NCBI GenBank assembly: GCA_938039225.1
Contig: CALHVH010000211.1
Location: 1-17,869 of the forward strand
Source: an uncultured Gammaproteobacteria bacterium
Lineage (GTDB): Bacteria; Pseudomonadota; Gammaproteobacteria; Steroidobacterales; JABDMI01
Length of the DNA: 17,869 nt
Direction of reading: 5' to 3'
Position 1 is the first letter of the stretch. Every line of letters begins with the position of its first letter. This document shows, in pieces, positions 7,506 to 16,976 of the stretch. Made by a program: the position numbers and the translations under genes. The notes under the pieces are model-generated. The model did no database searches and had not been told where the DNA came from. It was given only the letters and a program-made list of their open reading frames with translations.

Positions 7506-8373
7506 GCTTAATCTCTCCTAAAAGTTTACTTATTTGTTGAATATGTTTATTTTGCTTAGTTGTTGTATTACTTTTTTGCTCATTCACGTTTGAACTATTT
7601 TCACCTGGCTCCAAATTTTGCCACTCAACAGCAAAACCGTTGCTATAACGCATATCAATGCTTTGCACATTTCTCTCTAATTTAAATAACAATGGCAATA
7701 CCCGTTTTTCAAAGCGATAAAATCGTTGGTCTGTTGCTTCACGACCAATTTTTACTTGCATACCGTTAGATAAATCAAAACGCCATGCACCACGTGCATC
7801 TATTCCTAAAAACTCGACATTCAGACCAAAAGCCAAAACTGTTTTTCTTAACTCTAAGTACTTCTGTGCAACCCGCCATTCACTACCTTCTGGACCTTCT
7901 AAGCGAGGAAGTTCAGGTGGTAAATATTTAGCTTGTTTCAAAATTAACTCGCCTCGCGTATTTAATAAGCCAGACTCTCCCCAACGTGCTGCAGCAACAT
8001 GCTCGGTTAGCGTTATCATTAACTTCGCAGGAAAACTACGACGAATTTCTGCAACATCAACCCAAGCCACTTGCTCTAATTCTTGTCGCAATGCAATCAA
8101 ATCAATAGAAAGAAATTTTGCCTGCTTATAATTACTCAACACTTTTTCAATTTCTAAAGGATTAACTCTTTCAAAACGAGCATTTAAACCCACTTTGTCC
8201 AAAGGCTTATCTAAAGCTTGGTATGACAAATAAGCTAAAGAGACCAATGTAGATAACAAAACAGTCAGCACACTAGCCTTCTTAATAAAGCCGGTTATTC
8301 TTTGCTGTCTAAGGGCTTTTTCAAGCTCAGTATTTCTTTTTTTAGGAAGGTTTCTTGCCATACGTTTTGCCAT
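7498..8373 (-). CDS. ftsQ: Divisome protein FtsQ
   Basis: 291 residues from the chosen start. FtsQ is a bitopic inner-membrane protein that recruits FtsB and FtsL to the divisome. It has a basic cytoplasmic N-terminus (MAKRMARNLPKKR), one membrane segment (about 33-53), a POTRA domain (about 58-127, ending LMITLTEHVAAARWG), then the beta domain with NTRGELI and a C-terminal portion ending near FAVEWQ (248-252). A polar tail of about 40 residues follows, rich in Asn, Gln, Lys and Thr and ending in a possible helix (HIQQISKLLGEIKH). The ATG at 8373 shares its A with the ddlB stop (TAATG), with AAGGAGG 7 nt upstream. An earlier in-frame start would add MESIRNQFCEGGCV but lacks support. Sequence conservation in FtsQ is low, but context and domains make the call firm. 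Confidence 0.95.
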   Translation of the reverse strand: MAKRMARNLPKKRNTELEKALRQQRITGFIKKASVLTVLLSTLVSLAYLSYQALDKPLDKVGLNARFERVNPLEIEKVLSNYKQAKFLSIDLIALRQELEQVAWVDVAEIRRSFPAKLMITLTEHVAAARWGESGLLNTRGELILKQAKYLPPELPRLEGPEGSEWRVAQKYLELRKTVLAFGLNVEFLGIDARGAWRFDLSNGMQVKIGREATDQRFYRFEKRVLPLLFKLERNVQSIDMRYSNGFAVEWQNLEPGENSSNVNEQKSNTTTKQNKHIQQISKLLGEIKHA

Positions 8374-9338
8374 TACACACCCTCCTTCACAAAACTGGTT
8401 TCTAATACTTTCCAAACTAAATCAGCAAAATTAATTCCGACTGCAGCAGCTGACATAGGCGTTAAACTATGCGATGTCATACCCGGCAATGTATTTATTT
8501 CAAGCAAATACGGTTGCTCGTTTCTATCCAGCATAAGATCAACTCGTCCCCAGCCATAGGCGTTCAACGCTTTGAATGCCTGCAAAGTGATCTCACTTAA
8601 TTGTGTCACTAAACGCTCAGATAAACTCGCAGGGCAATGATATTTAGTGTTATCCGAAAAGTACTTTGCCTCATAATCGTAAAAGGTTCTTGGCGTTTCA
8701 ATATGTATCATAGGTAAGACTTGATCATGCAAAACACTTACCGTGATTTCTTTACCATCAATGTATTGTTCAGCAATACTACTTGCATCTAATTTCAATG
8801 CGTCTTGGATTGCTCGCTCTAATTCTTGTGATTCATGCACGATACTCATACCAATACTCGAACCTTCATTTGAAGGCTTAATAACTAAAGGTAAGCCAAG
8901 CGTCATTAACAAGTCATCCACTGTGGTTTGTGCATCTACCAACATCCACTTAGGAGTCGGCAGATTTTCAGATAAAAAGACTTGCTTAGAACGTAATTTG
9001 TCCATACACAAGGCCGAGCCCAGCACACCTGAACCGGTATATGGAATTCCTAGATATTCAAGCGCACCTTGCAAGGTACCATCCTCACCACCTCGACCAT
9101 GTAACGCTATCCAAACCCGATCAAACTTTTCACTACCTAAATTTTGCAGATCATAAGATTGCAAATCAATTAAATGAGCATCAACATTTTTTTCGATTAA
9201 ACCAGTATAGACAGCTTGGCCACTCATCAAAGACACATCACGTTCAGCAGAATTACCACCATACAATACGGCTACTTTTCCAAAGTCATTAGCATCATTT
9301 ACAGAACGAGTTATGCGTTGCATTTTATTGGTTTGCAT
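8373..9338 (-). CDS. ddlB: D-alanine--D-alanine ligase
   Basis: 321 residues; E. coli DdlB has 306, and the extra residues are at the N-terminus. This cytosolic ATP-grasp enzyme joins two D-Ala to make the dipeptide that MurF adds to the peptidoglycan precursor. Visible are VAVLYGGNSAERDVSLMSG (22-40, with the conserved Glu32), HGRGGEDG (80-87), KPSNEGSSIGMS (154-165), the omega-loop YDYEAKY (220-226) and the metal-binding LLEINTLPGMT (278-288). The Lys225-Tyr226 pair in the omega-loop is the form found in D-Ala-D-Ala ligases, not the D-Ala-D-Lac ligases of the vancomycin-resistance type. The start ATG shares one base with the murC stop (TAATG), with GAGGGG 8 nt upstream. A second ATG at residue 6 is possible but less well placed. 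Confidence 0.97.
   Translation of the reverse strand: MQTNKMQRITRSVNDANDFGKVAVLYGGNSAERDVSLMSGQAVYTGLIEKNVDAHLIDLQSYDLQNLGSEKFDRVWIALHGRGGEDGTLQGALEYLGIPYTGSGVLGSALCMDKLRSKQVFLSENLPTPKWMLVDAQTTVDDLLMTLGLPLVIKPSNEGSSIGMSIVHESQELERAIQDALKLDASSIAEQYIDGKEITVSVLHDQVLPMIHIETPRTFYDYEAKYFSDNTKYHCPASLSERLVTQLSEITLQAFKALNAYGWGRVDLMLDRNEQPYLLEINTLPGMTSHSLTPMSAAAVGINFADLVWKVLETSFVKEGV
8381..8387 (-). promoter_or_regulatory. Ribosome binding site deciding the ftsQ start
   Basis: AAGGAGG on the minus strand, inside the end of ddlB and 7 nt before the ftsQ ATG at 8373. It supports coupled translation at the TAATG junction. Confidence 0.85.
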
Positions 9339-10756
9339 TAATTTCGCCCCTCATCTTGTAAGTCCGTAAGGTTTTTCACAAGATTTTTAGAAACTGTACC
9401 AATGCTTCCTGCTCCCATCAGCAATATCACATCATCGTCTTGGGCAATATCATTAATACTGTCAGCAATTTGATCTAAATCAGAAATCAAAATTGGCTCA
9501 ACTTTGCCTCGAACACGAATCGCACGAGCTAAAGCATGGCTATTTGCAGAGGGAATTTCTTTCTCACCAGCTGGATAAACCTCTGTTAACAATAACTGAT
9601 CTACCTCTGCCAAAACTTGTGTAAAGTCATCCATTAAGTCTTGCGTACGAGAAAATCGATGCGGCTGAAATACAGTAACAATACGTTTATTTGGCCAAAC
9701 TTGTTTAGCAGCTTGCAGGGTTGCTGCAAGCTCAACCGGGTGATGTGCATAGTCGTCTACAATCGTAACTTGGCCCGCTTTTACAGGTGCTAAGCCTAAT
9801 TGCTCGAAACGACGCCCAATTCCATCAAAGTTATACAAAGCCTTTACTATCGATTCATCATCCGCTCCAATTTCCTGTGCAATAATAATTGCAGCGAGCG
9901 AATTCCTTACATTATGCAAACCTGGCATATTAAGTTGAATATTCAGTTCTGAAAAGCCATCTCGTTGTACCGTAAAGTTGGTTTGGAAATTATTTTGCTC
10001 TACATTTATAGCTCGAACATCAACATCCTCATTTAACCCATAAGTCACTATACGACGTGATACATGTGGCAACACTTTTTGTACCCCACTATCATCACCA
10101 CACATGATAGCTGTTCCATAAAAAGGTAAATTTGATAAGAAATCAGTAAACGAACGATACAGACGACTAACATCACCCTCATAAGTACTTAAGTGATCTA
10201 CATCAACATTAGTCACAACCGCTAAAATTGGTTGTAAATGTAAAAATGAGGCATCACTTTCATCCGCTTCTGCTACCAAATATTTACCTGTACCAAGTTT
10301 TGCATTTGACTGGGTAGAATTTAACAAACCTCCAATTACAAAGGTTGGATCCATACCCGCTTCAGCTAAAATACTGGCAACTAATGAAGTGGTTGTTGTT
10401 TTACCATGGGTACCCGCTATTGCTATACCAAATTTAAAACGCATAAGCTCTGCCAACATTTCAGCTCTTCTAACCACTGGAATACGTTTTGCTTGTGCCG
10501 CACTCACTTCAACATTCGTAGACGGAATTGCAGTAGAGCGAACAACAACATCTGCAGTCTTAATATTTTCTGCGGCATGCCCAATAACTACTGTCGCGCC
10601 CATTGAGACTAAGCGCTCAGTCATTGAGCTTTCATTCAAATCTGAACCACTCACATCGTAACCAAGGTTTAATAAGACCTCAGCAATACCACCCATACCA
10701 GCACCACCGATACCAACAAAGTGAATATGTTTTATTCTATGCATTGAATCACTCAT
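9338..10756 (-). CDS. murC: UDP-N-acetylmuramate--L-alanine ligase MurC
   Basis: 472 residues from the chosen start (E. coli MurC 491). MurC adds L-Ala to UDP-MurNAc, the first amino acid of the stem peptide, in the cytosol. The N-terminal UDP-binding motif HIHFVGIGGAGMGGIAE (10-26), the Mur ligase P-loop GTHGKTTTTS (115-124), EADESDASF (163-171) and VDDYAHHPVE (333-342) are all present. The ATG at 10756 overlaps the murG stop as ATGA, with GAGGCGGG 4 nt upstream. An earlier in-frame start at 10783 would add MFKLCEAGG and overlap murG by a further 27 bp. MurC is followed by ddlB at a TAATG junction. Confidence 0.97.
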   Translation of the reverse strand: MSDSMHRIKHIHFVGIGGAGMGGIAEVLLNLGYDVSGSDLNESSMTERLVSMGATVVIGHAAENIKTADVVVRSTAIPSTNVEVSAAQAKRIPVVRRAEMLAELMRFKFGIAIAGTHGKTTTTSLVASILAEAGMDPTFVIGGLLNSTQSNAKLGTGKYLVAEADESDASFLHLQPILAVVTNVDVDHLSTYEGDVSRLYRSFTDFLSNLPFYGTAIMCGDDSGVQKVLPHVSRRIVTYGLNEDVDVRAINVEQNNFQTNFTVQRDGFSELNIQLNMPGLHNVRNSLAAIIIAQEIGADDESIVKALYNFDGIGRRFEQLGLAPVKAGQVTIVDDYAHHPVELAATLQAAKQVWPNKRIVTVFQPHRFSRTQDLMDDFTQVLAEVDQLLLTEVYPAGEKEIPSANSHALARAIRVRGKVEPILISDLDQIADSINDIAQDDDVILLMGAGSIGTVSKNLVKNLTDLQDEGRN

Positions 10757-11862
10757 GCCGCCCGCCTCGCATAGCTTAAACATTGTTCTGCAATGATGTT
10801 TGCAGCCTCTAATTTTGCTAAGTTTTTAGCCTTTTCACTCATCTCCGTCATTTGATCTGGGTTTTTGATCAGTTCTATAAGAGTTTCTGCCAAATTTTCA
10901 GGACTTAATGCTACTTGCATAATCATTTTTGCCGCATTTTGCTTAACTAAAACATCGGCATTCTTACGTTGATGGTCATCAACCGCTAATGGAAACGGAA
11001 CAAAAATCGCAGGAACTCCTGCAGCAGAAACTTCACTAACGGTTAATGCACCAGCTCGGCAAATAATAATATCTGCCCATCTATAAGCATCAGCCATATC
11101 ACTAATAAATTCACTTATTTCAGCATCAACATCGGCAGCAGCATAGGCATCAAGCGCTTGTTGATAAGTTGTTTTACCGGTTTGATGACGAATAGTAATA
11201 TTTTCTTTACTAATAACTTGCTGAGCAAAAAGAGACGCAATCGATTTAGGAACAGTTTCATTCAAAACCAATGCTCCTAAACTACCGCCAATTATCAACA
11301 AACGTAATGGCCTTTCAGAATCAAATTTTTCTTTTGTTTGTGTGTGCAATTTTTTAATTTCAGAACGAATTGGGTTACCAACTTCTACAGCATCTTGATA
11401 TCTTTTAAAACTATTTGGAAAAGCTTCATATACATGTTTAGCAACTTTAGCTAAATACGAATTTGTCATACCAGCAACGGCATTCTGTTCATGTATAAGT
11501 AATGGTTTACCACTCATCCACGCTGCAATACCACCCGGACCCGTAACAAAGCCACCCATTCCCAAGACTGCAGCAGGTTTAATTTCATTAACAATTTTTT
11601 TTGCTTGGAATATAGATTTAAGTAAACGTAAGGGAAATAATAATTTTGTAACAAGCCCCTTACCACGTAATCCTTGTATATCAACATAACGAATTGCAAT
11701 ACCATTTTGCGGCACAAGACGAGATTCCATACTATTAGGCGTTCCAATCCAAGTCACTGGACAATTATTTTTTTCTAAAATTTTAGCCACAGCCAATGCT
11801 GGAAAAATATGCCCACCTGTTCCACCGGCCATAACCACTATAGGAGCTAATGTGTTTGTCAT
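10753..11862 (-). CDS. murG: Lipid II synthase MurG
   Basis: 369 residues. MurG is the peripheral inner-membrane GT-B glycosyltransferase that adds GlcNAc from UDP-GlcNAc to lipid I to make lipid II. The N-terminal glycine loop MAGGTGGHIFPALAVA (11-26) with His18, the second glycine loop IIGGSLGALVLNE (190-202), and the nucleotide-sugar site ICRAGALTVSEVSAAG (267-282) followed by FPLAVDDHQRKNA (290-302) are all present and in order. The start shares one base with the ftsW stop (TAATG), with GGAGG 7 nt upstream. The stop overlaps the murC start (ATGA). Confidence 0.97.
   Translation of the reverse strand: MTNTLAPIVVMAGGTGGHIFPALAVAKILEKNNCPVTWIGTPNSMESRLVPQNGIAIRYVDIQGLRGKGLVTKLLFPLRLLKSIFQAKKIVNEIKPAAVLGMGGFVTGPGGIAAWMSGKPLLIHEQNAVAGMTNSYLAKVAKHVYEAFPNSFKRYQDAVEVGNPIRSEIKKLHTQTKEKFDSERPLRLLIIGGSLGALVLNETVPKSIASLFAQQVISKENITIRHQTGKTTYQQALDAYAAADVDAEISEFISDMADAYRWADIIICRAGALTVSEVSAAGVPAIFVPFPLAVDDHQRKNADVLVKQNAAKMIMQVALSPENLAETLIELIKNPDQMTEMSEKAKNLAKLEAANIIAEQCLSYARRAA
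10761..10768 (-). promoter_or_regulatory. Ribosome binding site deciding the murC start
   Basis: GAGGCGGG on the minus strand, inside the end of murG. Its GAGG core lies 8 nt before the ATG at 10756 and favours this start over the one at 10783. Confidence 0.65.
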
Positions 11863-13118
11863 TACACTTCCTCCTTAGATATAACTGGTTTTTTTACGAC
11901 TGACTTTTTCACGACGGTTTTTTTCGAATACCCAAGTTGAGACTGAATATTCTCTTTATGCACACGTAATAACAATGCCAATGCAATACAAATTGTAATA
12001 AGATTACTTCCGCCATAACTAATTAGTGGCAGGGTTAAACCTTTAGTTGGCAATGCACCAAGATTCACCCCAATATTTACTAAGGCTTGTAAGCCAATCC
12101 AAATACCAATACCACTAGCAAGATAAGCCTGATAGGGTCTTGAGACACTCATTGCCACTCGTGCAATGTTAAAAGCCCGTAACAACAAGTATACAAACAG
12201 TGCAATCAAAAAAACCACACCAAGCAATCCAAATTCTTCAGCGTATATTGCAAAAACAAAATCTGTATGCGCCTCAGGTAAGTAGAACAATTTTTGCATA
12301 CTGTTACCCAAGCCAACACCGAACCATTCACCTCGTCCAATTGCAATTAAGGACTGCACTAATTGATAGCCACTATCCTGAGAATGTTCCCAAGGATCTA
12401 AGAAAGACATAATTCGCTTAACTCTATAAGGACTAGAAATAGCAACACTCCATAGTGAAGCTACAGAAATCAACATAAAAATTATAAAATGCAGAATACG
12501 TACGCCACCCAAGAACAACATACCCATCGTGATACCCATCAATACTGCAGTAGCTCCAAAATCAGGCTCTAGCATTAATAAGATTCCTAGCAGAACCACA
12601 ACAATCAGAGGACGTATAAATGCACTAAAACTTTGCTCAACATTTTTTTGCTGCTTAACTAAATAGCCGGCTAAAAATATAATGACACCTAATTTTGCTA
12701 ATTCAGAAGCTTGCAAACCAAATAAACCTAAATCAATCCAACGTCTCGATCCATTTACAACTTTTCCAATTCCTGGAATCAATACCAACACCAATAACAC
12801 AAAAACGACAAGTAAACATAACCAGCGTAAGCGTTGCCATAAATTTGTGGGTATAGAATAAGTTATAAAACCACAAATCAAACCTAAGCAAATAAATATT
12901 AAATGACGGTTCAAATAATAATTTGCTGCACCGAACTGTTTTTCTGCACTTGCAATTGATGCAGAGTAAACCATCACTACACCAATCAATAAGAGTAATA
13001 AACAAATACTAAGTAAGCGTAAATCTAAGGTGCCCTCAATATTAGTGATTGTAGAACGATTAGGTGCAGCACCCGTCGAGTTAGGCATCAACTTATTGCT
13101 CAATGCTAAGCTAGTCAT
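11862..13118 (-). CDS. ftsW: Septal peptidoglycan glycosyltransferase FtsW
   Basis: 418 residues, a SEDS-family polytopic inner-membrane protein with about ten membrane segments. With the transpeptidase FtsI it polymerises lipid II into septal glycan strands. Visible are LIGVVMVYSAS in the first segment, NGSRRWIDLG (122-131), EPDFGAT (184-190), LGNSMQKLFYLPEAHTDF (270-287) with Asp286 at the position of the catalytic Asp of SEDS enzymes, and PTKGLTLPLISYGGSN near the C-terminus. The cytoplasmic C-terminal tail is Lys/Val-rich with a repeating VVKK pattern. The ATG at 13118 overlaps the end of murD by 8 bp, with GGAGGG 8 nt upstream. The Asp and the PLISYGGS motif fit FtsW or RodA; the position between murD and murG decides for FtsW. 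Confidence 0.97.
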   Translation of the reverse strand: MTSLALSNKLMPNSTGAAPNRSTITNIEGTLDLRLLSICLLLLLIGVVMVYSASIASAEKQFGAANYYLNRHLIFICLGLICGFITYSIPTNLWQRLRWLCLLVVFVLLVLVLIPGIGKVVNGSRRWIDLGLFGLQASELAKLGVIIFLAGYLVKQQKNVEQSFSAFIRPLIVVVLLGILLMLEPDFGATAVLMGITMGMLFLGGVRILHFIIFMLISVASLWSVAISSPYRVKRIMSFLDPWEHSQDSGYQLVQSLIAIGRGEWFGVGLGNSMQKLFYLPEAHTDFVFAIYAEEFGLLGVVFLIALFVYLLLRAFNIARVAMSVSRPYQAYLASGIGIWIGLQALVNIGVNLGALPTKGLTLPLISYGGSNLITICIALALLLRVHKENIQSQLGYSKKTVVKKSVVKKPVISKEEV

Positions 13119-14448
13119 CTAACAAGCCCTCCACAGCAGCAGCAAACTCTTGACCACGATGAATATAACTTTTAAACATATCCAAGCTAGAACAAGCAGG
13201 CGATAATAAAACTGTATCTCCGATTTCACTGAGTTTAGATGCCAAACTCACAGCATCTTTTAAATTTTCTACATGAGAACATGGCGCAATTGCGTTTAAG
13301 ATATTATCCAATTGATGAGCATCCTGTCCTAAAAGAATTGCGTGCTTAAGTTTTCCTTCGAATGCCTGTTGTAATGGAGCTAGGTCAGCTTGTTTAGCAT
13401 CTCCACCTGCAATTAATATAATATTATTTATGTCACCACTGACAGCTGCAACAGTTGCTCCAGCATTGGTTGCTTTTGAGTCATTGACATAACGAACGCC
13501 ATTAATATCAGCTATAAGCTCTGTTCTATGTGACAACCCTTTAAATTCAACTAAACTAGGAAGAGCCTCATTTGGACTCACACCAACTGCCGCAGCACAA
13601 GCTAGAACCGCCAAAGCATTTGACACATTATGCTCGCCAATAAGTGGAAGCTCATTACAGGAGAGCAGCACACCACCCTTGAAACTTAAGTAACGAACAC
13701 CATCCTTCACAATGACTCCAAAATCTTTGTCAGATTCAGACAAACCAAAACTTAGCGTTTGTTTCAGGGTATGAGGTAATGAAAATTCTTGAGCATCTCG
13801 ATTAATGACAACCGTTTGCGCATTCTGATAAATACGTTCTTTTGCTTGTTGGTAAGCGGCTTCATCAGCATACCTGTCAAGATGATCAGAACTTAAATTC
13901 AAAATAAGCGAAACTTCAGGAGCAAGTGAATAGGTTCTTTCTAATTGAAAACTCGACAACTCTAATACACTAATTTCATGCTCACTCTTTAAGGCTCTCA
14001 ACGCAGGTATTCCAATGTTTCCGGCCAATAAACATACTTTACCCACTGAATTTAATACATGTTGCAACCAGCTCACAACTGTACTTTTCCCATTAGTTCC
14101 AGTTATTGCAATGACAGGACCTTGCTCAGCTTTGGCAAATAGTTCAATATCGCAAATAACTGGCAAATTCGCTGTAAGGGCTTTTGCAACTAACGGGTGT
14201 GCATCTGATATTCCAGGTGAAGCAATAATTTCATTGATATCAGATCTCTGCATACATTCAGAAGTACTTAAAAACTCAATTTGAGCAAACTTTTTTTGCA
14301 ACTCAAACTGCCTTGTCTCATCAAGGTGATCATCGCAGGCAATAATATTTTGCTTGCCATGCAAGTACTCCAAACACGACAATCCAGTTGCTCCCAACCC
14401 GAGAACAACTGATGCAGTCTGTTTTGAATGTAAAGAATTTACTTGCAT
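13111..14448 (-). CDS. murD: UDP-MurNAc-L-alanine--D-glutamate ligase MurD
   Basis: 445 residues (E. coli 438). MurD adds D-Glu to UDP-MurNAc-L-Ala in the cytosol. The N-terminal domain has VVLGLGATGLSCLEYL (14-29), the P-loop is ITGTNGKSTVVSWL (115-128), ELSSFQLE is at 163-170, SDHLDRY at 187-193, followed by AKERI with a Lys at the position usually carbamylated, and VNDSKATNAGAT (321-332) begins the C-terminal substrate region. It lies 21 bp after mraY, the only gap in the run from murE to ftsA, and the ATG has no clear Shine-Dalgarno sequence, so initiation here may be weaker or depend on ribosomes arriving from mraY. Confidence 0.97.
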   Translation of the reverse strand: MQVNSLHSKQTASVVLGLGATGLSCLEYLHGKQNIIACDDHLDETRQFELQKKFAQIEFLSTSECMQRSDINEIIASPGISDAHPLVAKALTANLPVICDIELFAKAEQGPVIAITGTNGKSTVVSWLQHVLNSVGKVCLLAGNIGIPALRALKSEHEISVLELSSFQLERTYSLAPEVSLILNLSSDHLDRYADEAAYQQAKERIYQNAQTVVINRDAQEFSLPHTLKQTLSFGLSESDKDFGVIVKDGVRYLSFKGGVLLSCNELPLIGEHNVSNALAVLACAAAVGVSPNEALPSLVEFKGLSHRTELIADINGVRYVNDSKATNAGATVAAVSGDINNIILIAGGDAKQADLAPLQQAFEGKLKHAILLGQDAHQLDNILNAIAPCSHVENLKDAVSLASKLSEIGDTVLLSPACSSLDMFKSYIHRGQEFAAAVEGLLDD

Positions 14449-14469
14449 TTAATTACTATCTTTCTACTC

Positions 14470-15555
14470 TTATCTGATTTTTAAACTAGCCAATCCAACC
14501 AATACTAAAACCACAGTAATTATCCAGAAACGTACAATTACTTTCGGCTCAGCCCAGCCTTTCAATTCATAATGATGATGCAAAGGTGCCATCCTAAAAA
14601 TTCGCTTCTCACGTAATTTGTATGATCCAACTTGCAAAATAACCGACACTGCTTCCATCACAAAAACTCCACCCATGATGAATAAAATCAGCTCTTGCTT
14701 AACGGCAACAGCAACCACACCTAATGCAGCACCAAGCGCTAATGCACCCACATCACCCATAAACACTTGGGCTGGATAAGTGTTAAACCATAAAAAGCCT
14801 AAACCTGCACCACCAATAGTTGCACAAAATACAAATAACTCACCGACGCCTTGGATATACGGAATACCTAAATAATCAGAAAAATTCACATTACCCGATA
14901 CATAAGCAAATAAGCCCAAGGCTCCACCTACCAAAACTACTGGCATGATTGCTAAACCATCTAAACCATCTGTTAAATTTACGGCATTACTTGTTCCAAC
15001 AATAACTAAGTAAGTTAATAGTGCAGATCCAATTCCAAGCGGTATTGCTACATCTTTTAAATAAGGAATAATTAGACTATGTCCATCAATAACACCGGTA
15101 TTCCACTTAAATAAAAACCATGCTGCTACTAAAGCAATAATTGATTGGAAAAATATCTTTCCACGTGCTGACAACCCTTTTGAATTGCCAAATTTTATTT
15201 TTTGGTAATCGTCATAAAATCCAATAATCCCGTAACCCACAGTCACAATCAAAACCAACCAAACGAACTTATTAGCCAAATCACCCCATAGCAGAGTACT
15301 AATAGCAATCGTGACCACAATTAAAGTACCACCCATGGTTGGCGTTCCAGCTTTACTTAAATGTGATTGAGGACCGTCTTCACGAATCACCTGACCAATT
15401 TGTTTTGCACTCAAACGATTAATCATCCATGGTCCAATCGCTAATGAAATTGTTAAAGCGGTAAGCGCCCCTAAAACTGCTCGCATAGTCAGATACTTAA
15501 AGACATTAAAACCCGAAACATACGCCTCAAGAAACTCTGCTAAAAATAAAAGCAT
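14470..15555 (-). CDS. mraY: Phospho-MurNAc-pentapeptide transferase MraY
   Basis: 361 residues from the ATG (E. coli 360). MraY is an integral membrane enzyme with about ten segments that transfers phospho-MurNAc-pentapeptide from UDP to undecaprenyl phosphate, making lipid I. Visible are [16 protein letters not shown] (61-76), the Asp pair in [10 protein letters not shown] (110-119, D115 and D116), [13 protein letters not shown] (190-202), [11 protein letters not shown] with Asp268, and the [13 protein letters not shown] loop (322-334) with the HHH motif 326-328. These match the magnesium-binding and catalytic residues of the family. The ATG at 15555 shares its A with the murF TGA (TGATG). 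A TTG one codon earlier is in frame but not favoured. Confidence 0.98.
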   Translation of the reverse strand: MLLFLAEFLEAYVSGFNVFKYLTMRAVLGALTALTISLAIGPWMINRLSAKQIGQVIREDGPQSHLSKAGTPTMGGTLIVVTIAISTLLWGDLANKFVWLVLIVTVGYGIIGFYDDYQKIKFGNSKGLSARGKIFFQSIIALVAAWFLFKWNTGVIDGHSLIIPYLKDVAIPLGIGSALLTYLVIVGTSNAVNLTDGLDGLAIMPVVLVGGALGLFAYVSGNVNFSDYLGIPYIQGVGELFVFCATIGGAGLGFLWFNTYPAQVFMGDVGALALGAALGVVAVAVKQELILFIMGGVFVMEAVSVILQVGSYKLREKRIFRMAPLHHHYELKGWAEPKVIVRFWIITVVLVLVGLASLKIR

Positions 15556-16976
15556 CAAATATGCCCCGCTGTTGGAATGGTTAATTTTCTATATTTACCA
15601 GTTGCTTCAATGAAATGTTTATTGACCTCTTGAACAACTTTTTCAAAATGCATACCGCGTGAGGCTTTAACCAAAACGGTCACAGGATCGGCACAGGAAG
15701 CCATGATTTGATTTAAGTGAGTGTTTAATGATTCCAAACTCTTAAACCACAAGCCACCTTCACCAAAAGCATCTACGCTGGTTTTTGTTTGATTGCCAAC
15801 TGCAAACAATCTTTCAACGCCACATTTTTTTGCATAAGCGCCAATAGCAGAGTGATGTTTTTCAGCAGAAGCACCCATTTCGAACATATCACCCATAACA
15901 AACCACACCGGATGATTCAATTTAATTGCCGTTTCAATAGCCACACGCATGGATTCTGGATTCGCGTTATAACAATCATCAATTAACCAGCCACCAGTGC
16001 CTAGTTCATGCAAATTAAACCTACCTTTTACTGGATGCATGCCTTGCAGACCATGAACGACATCTTCCTGAGCCACATCTAAGACATAAGCTGCGGCAGT
16101 TGCAGCAGCGGCATTTAAAGCATTATGCGGGCCCAATAAATATGACTCGATTTCTGTTTGCCAATCTGGTGTTCTAATGGTGAAAATTTGTTTTACCGAA
16201 TGTTTACTTTCTTCCACTCTTAAATTTGAGATTCGAATATCAGTGTTTTTAGAAAACCCAAAATTTATCTGCTCGCATTGTCTTGCAACTTTACTTAGAA
16301 AAAGAGACCCTTTCGACTCAGCATTAATAATTGCAACACCATCATTGGGTAAGTTTTGAAACAATTCAGCCTTTGTTCGAACTACACCTTCAAGATTTTT
16401 AAACCCATCAAGGTGCGCAACACTTGTATTGGTAATTATGCCAATTTTCGGTTTAGCCATTTTTGCTAAAAAACCAATCTCAGCACGATGATTTGCACCC
16501 ATTTCAATAACCGAAAATTCATGCTTATCTTGTAATTCCAATAAGGTCATTGGTACGCCAATATCATTATTAAAATTACCTTTTGTTACATGCACATTAT
16601 GCGATTGAGCTAAGATTTCTTTTAGCATGGTTTTAGTTGTAGTCTTACCATTAGTACCGGTAATACCTACGCAAGGAATAGAAAATTGCTTGCGCCAATA
16701 CATAGCAAATTTTTGCAAGGCAATCAGCGTATCATCTACCACAACCTGATCAATCAGCGCCTTCTTATTTGGCTCAGAAACCAAAGCACCGGCAGCACCC
16801 GCTTCTTGAGCCTTAATCATGAATTTATTGCCATTGAAATTATCGCCAACTAAAGCAACAAACAATTGGTTAAACTCTATACTTCTGCTATCGGTAGAAA
16901 CCGCATGAAAATCTGCATTAGTACCAACTAATTTTCCATCAACAATTTTTGCTAAAGTTTTAAGATCTGCCATCAT
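15555..16976 (-). CDS. murF: UDP-MurNAc-tripeptide--D-Ala-D-Ala ligase MurF
   Basis: 473 residues from the chosen start. MurF adds the D-Ala-D-Ala made by Ddl to the UDP-MurNAc-tripeptide, completing the cytosolic precursor. The N-terminal domain carries [20 protein letters not shown], the usual MurE/MurF substrate-binding stretch; the P-loop is [15 protein letters not shown] (104-118); NFNNDIGVP and IEMGANH follow; and [14 protein letters not shown] marks MurF. The ATG at 16976 overlaps the murE stop (ATGA) with AGGAGA 7 nt upstream. The next codon is also ATG (16973), so the start could be one residue later. A frame beginning at 16994 would add MAGDTL and swallow the ribosome binding site, so it was not used. 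Confidence 0.97.
   Translation of the reverse strand: MMADLKTLAKIVDGKLVGTNADFHAVSTDSRSIEFNQLFVALVGDNFNGNKFMIKAQEAGAAGALVSEPNKKALIDQVVVDDTLIALQKFAMYWRKQFSIPCVGITGTNGKTTTKTMLKEILAQSHNVHVTKGNFNNDIGVPMTLLELQDKHEFSVIEMGANHRAEIGFLAKMAKPKIGIITNTSVAHLDGFKNLEGVVRTKAELFQNLPNDGVAIINAESKGSLFLSKVARQCEQINFGFSKNTDIRISNLRVEESKHSVKQIFTIRTPDWQTEIESYLLGPHNALNAAAATAAAYVLDVAQEDVVHGLQGMHPVKGRFNLHELGTGGWLIDDCYNANPESMRVAIETAIKLNHPVWFVMGDMFEMGASAEKHHSAIGAYAKKCGVERLFAVGNQTKTSVDAFGEGGLWFKSLESLNTHLNQIMASCADPVTVLVKASRGMHFEKVVQEVNKHFIEATGKYRKLTIPTAGHI

Noticed and set aside
8374..8415. N-terminal extension of FtsQ into ddlB
   Set aside because: The TAATG junction with AAGGAGG 7 nt upstream explains the start at 8373 better.
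15556..15558. TTG start for mraY one codon before the ATG
   Set aside because: The ATG in the TGATG overlap gives the family's usual N-terminus and length.
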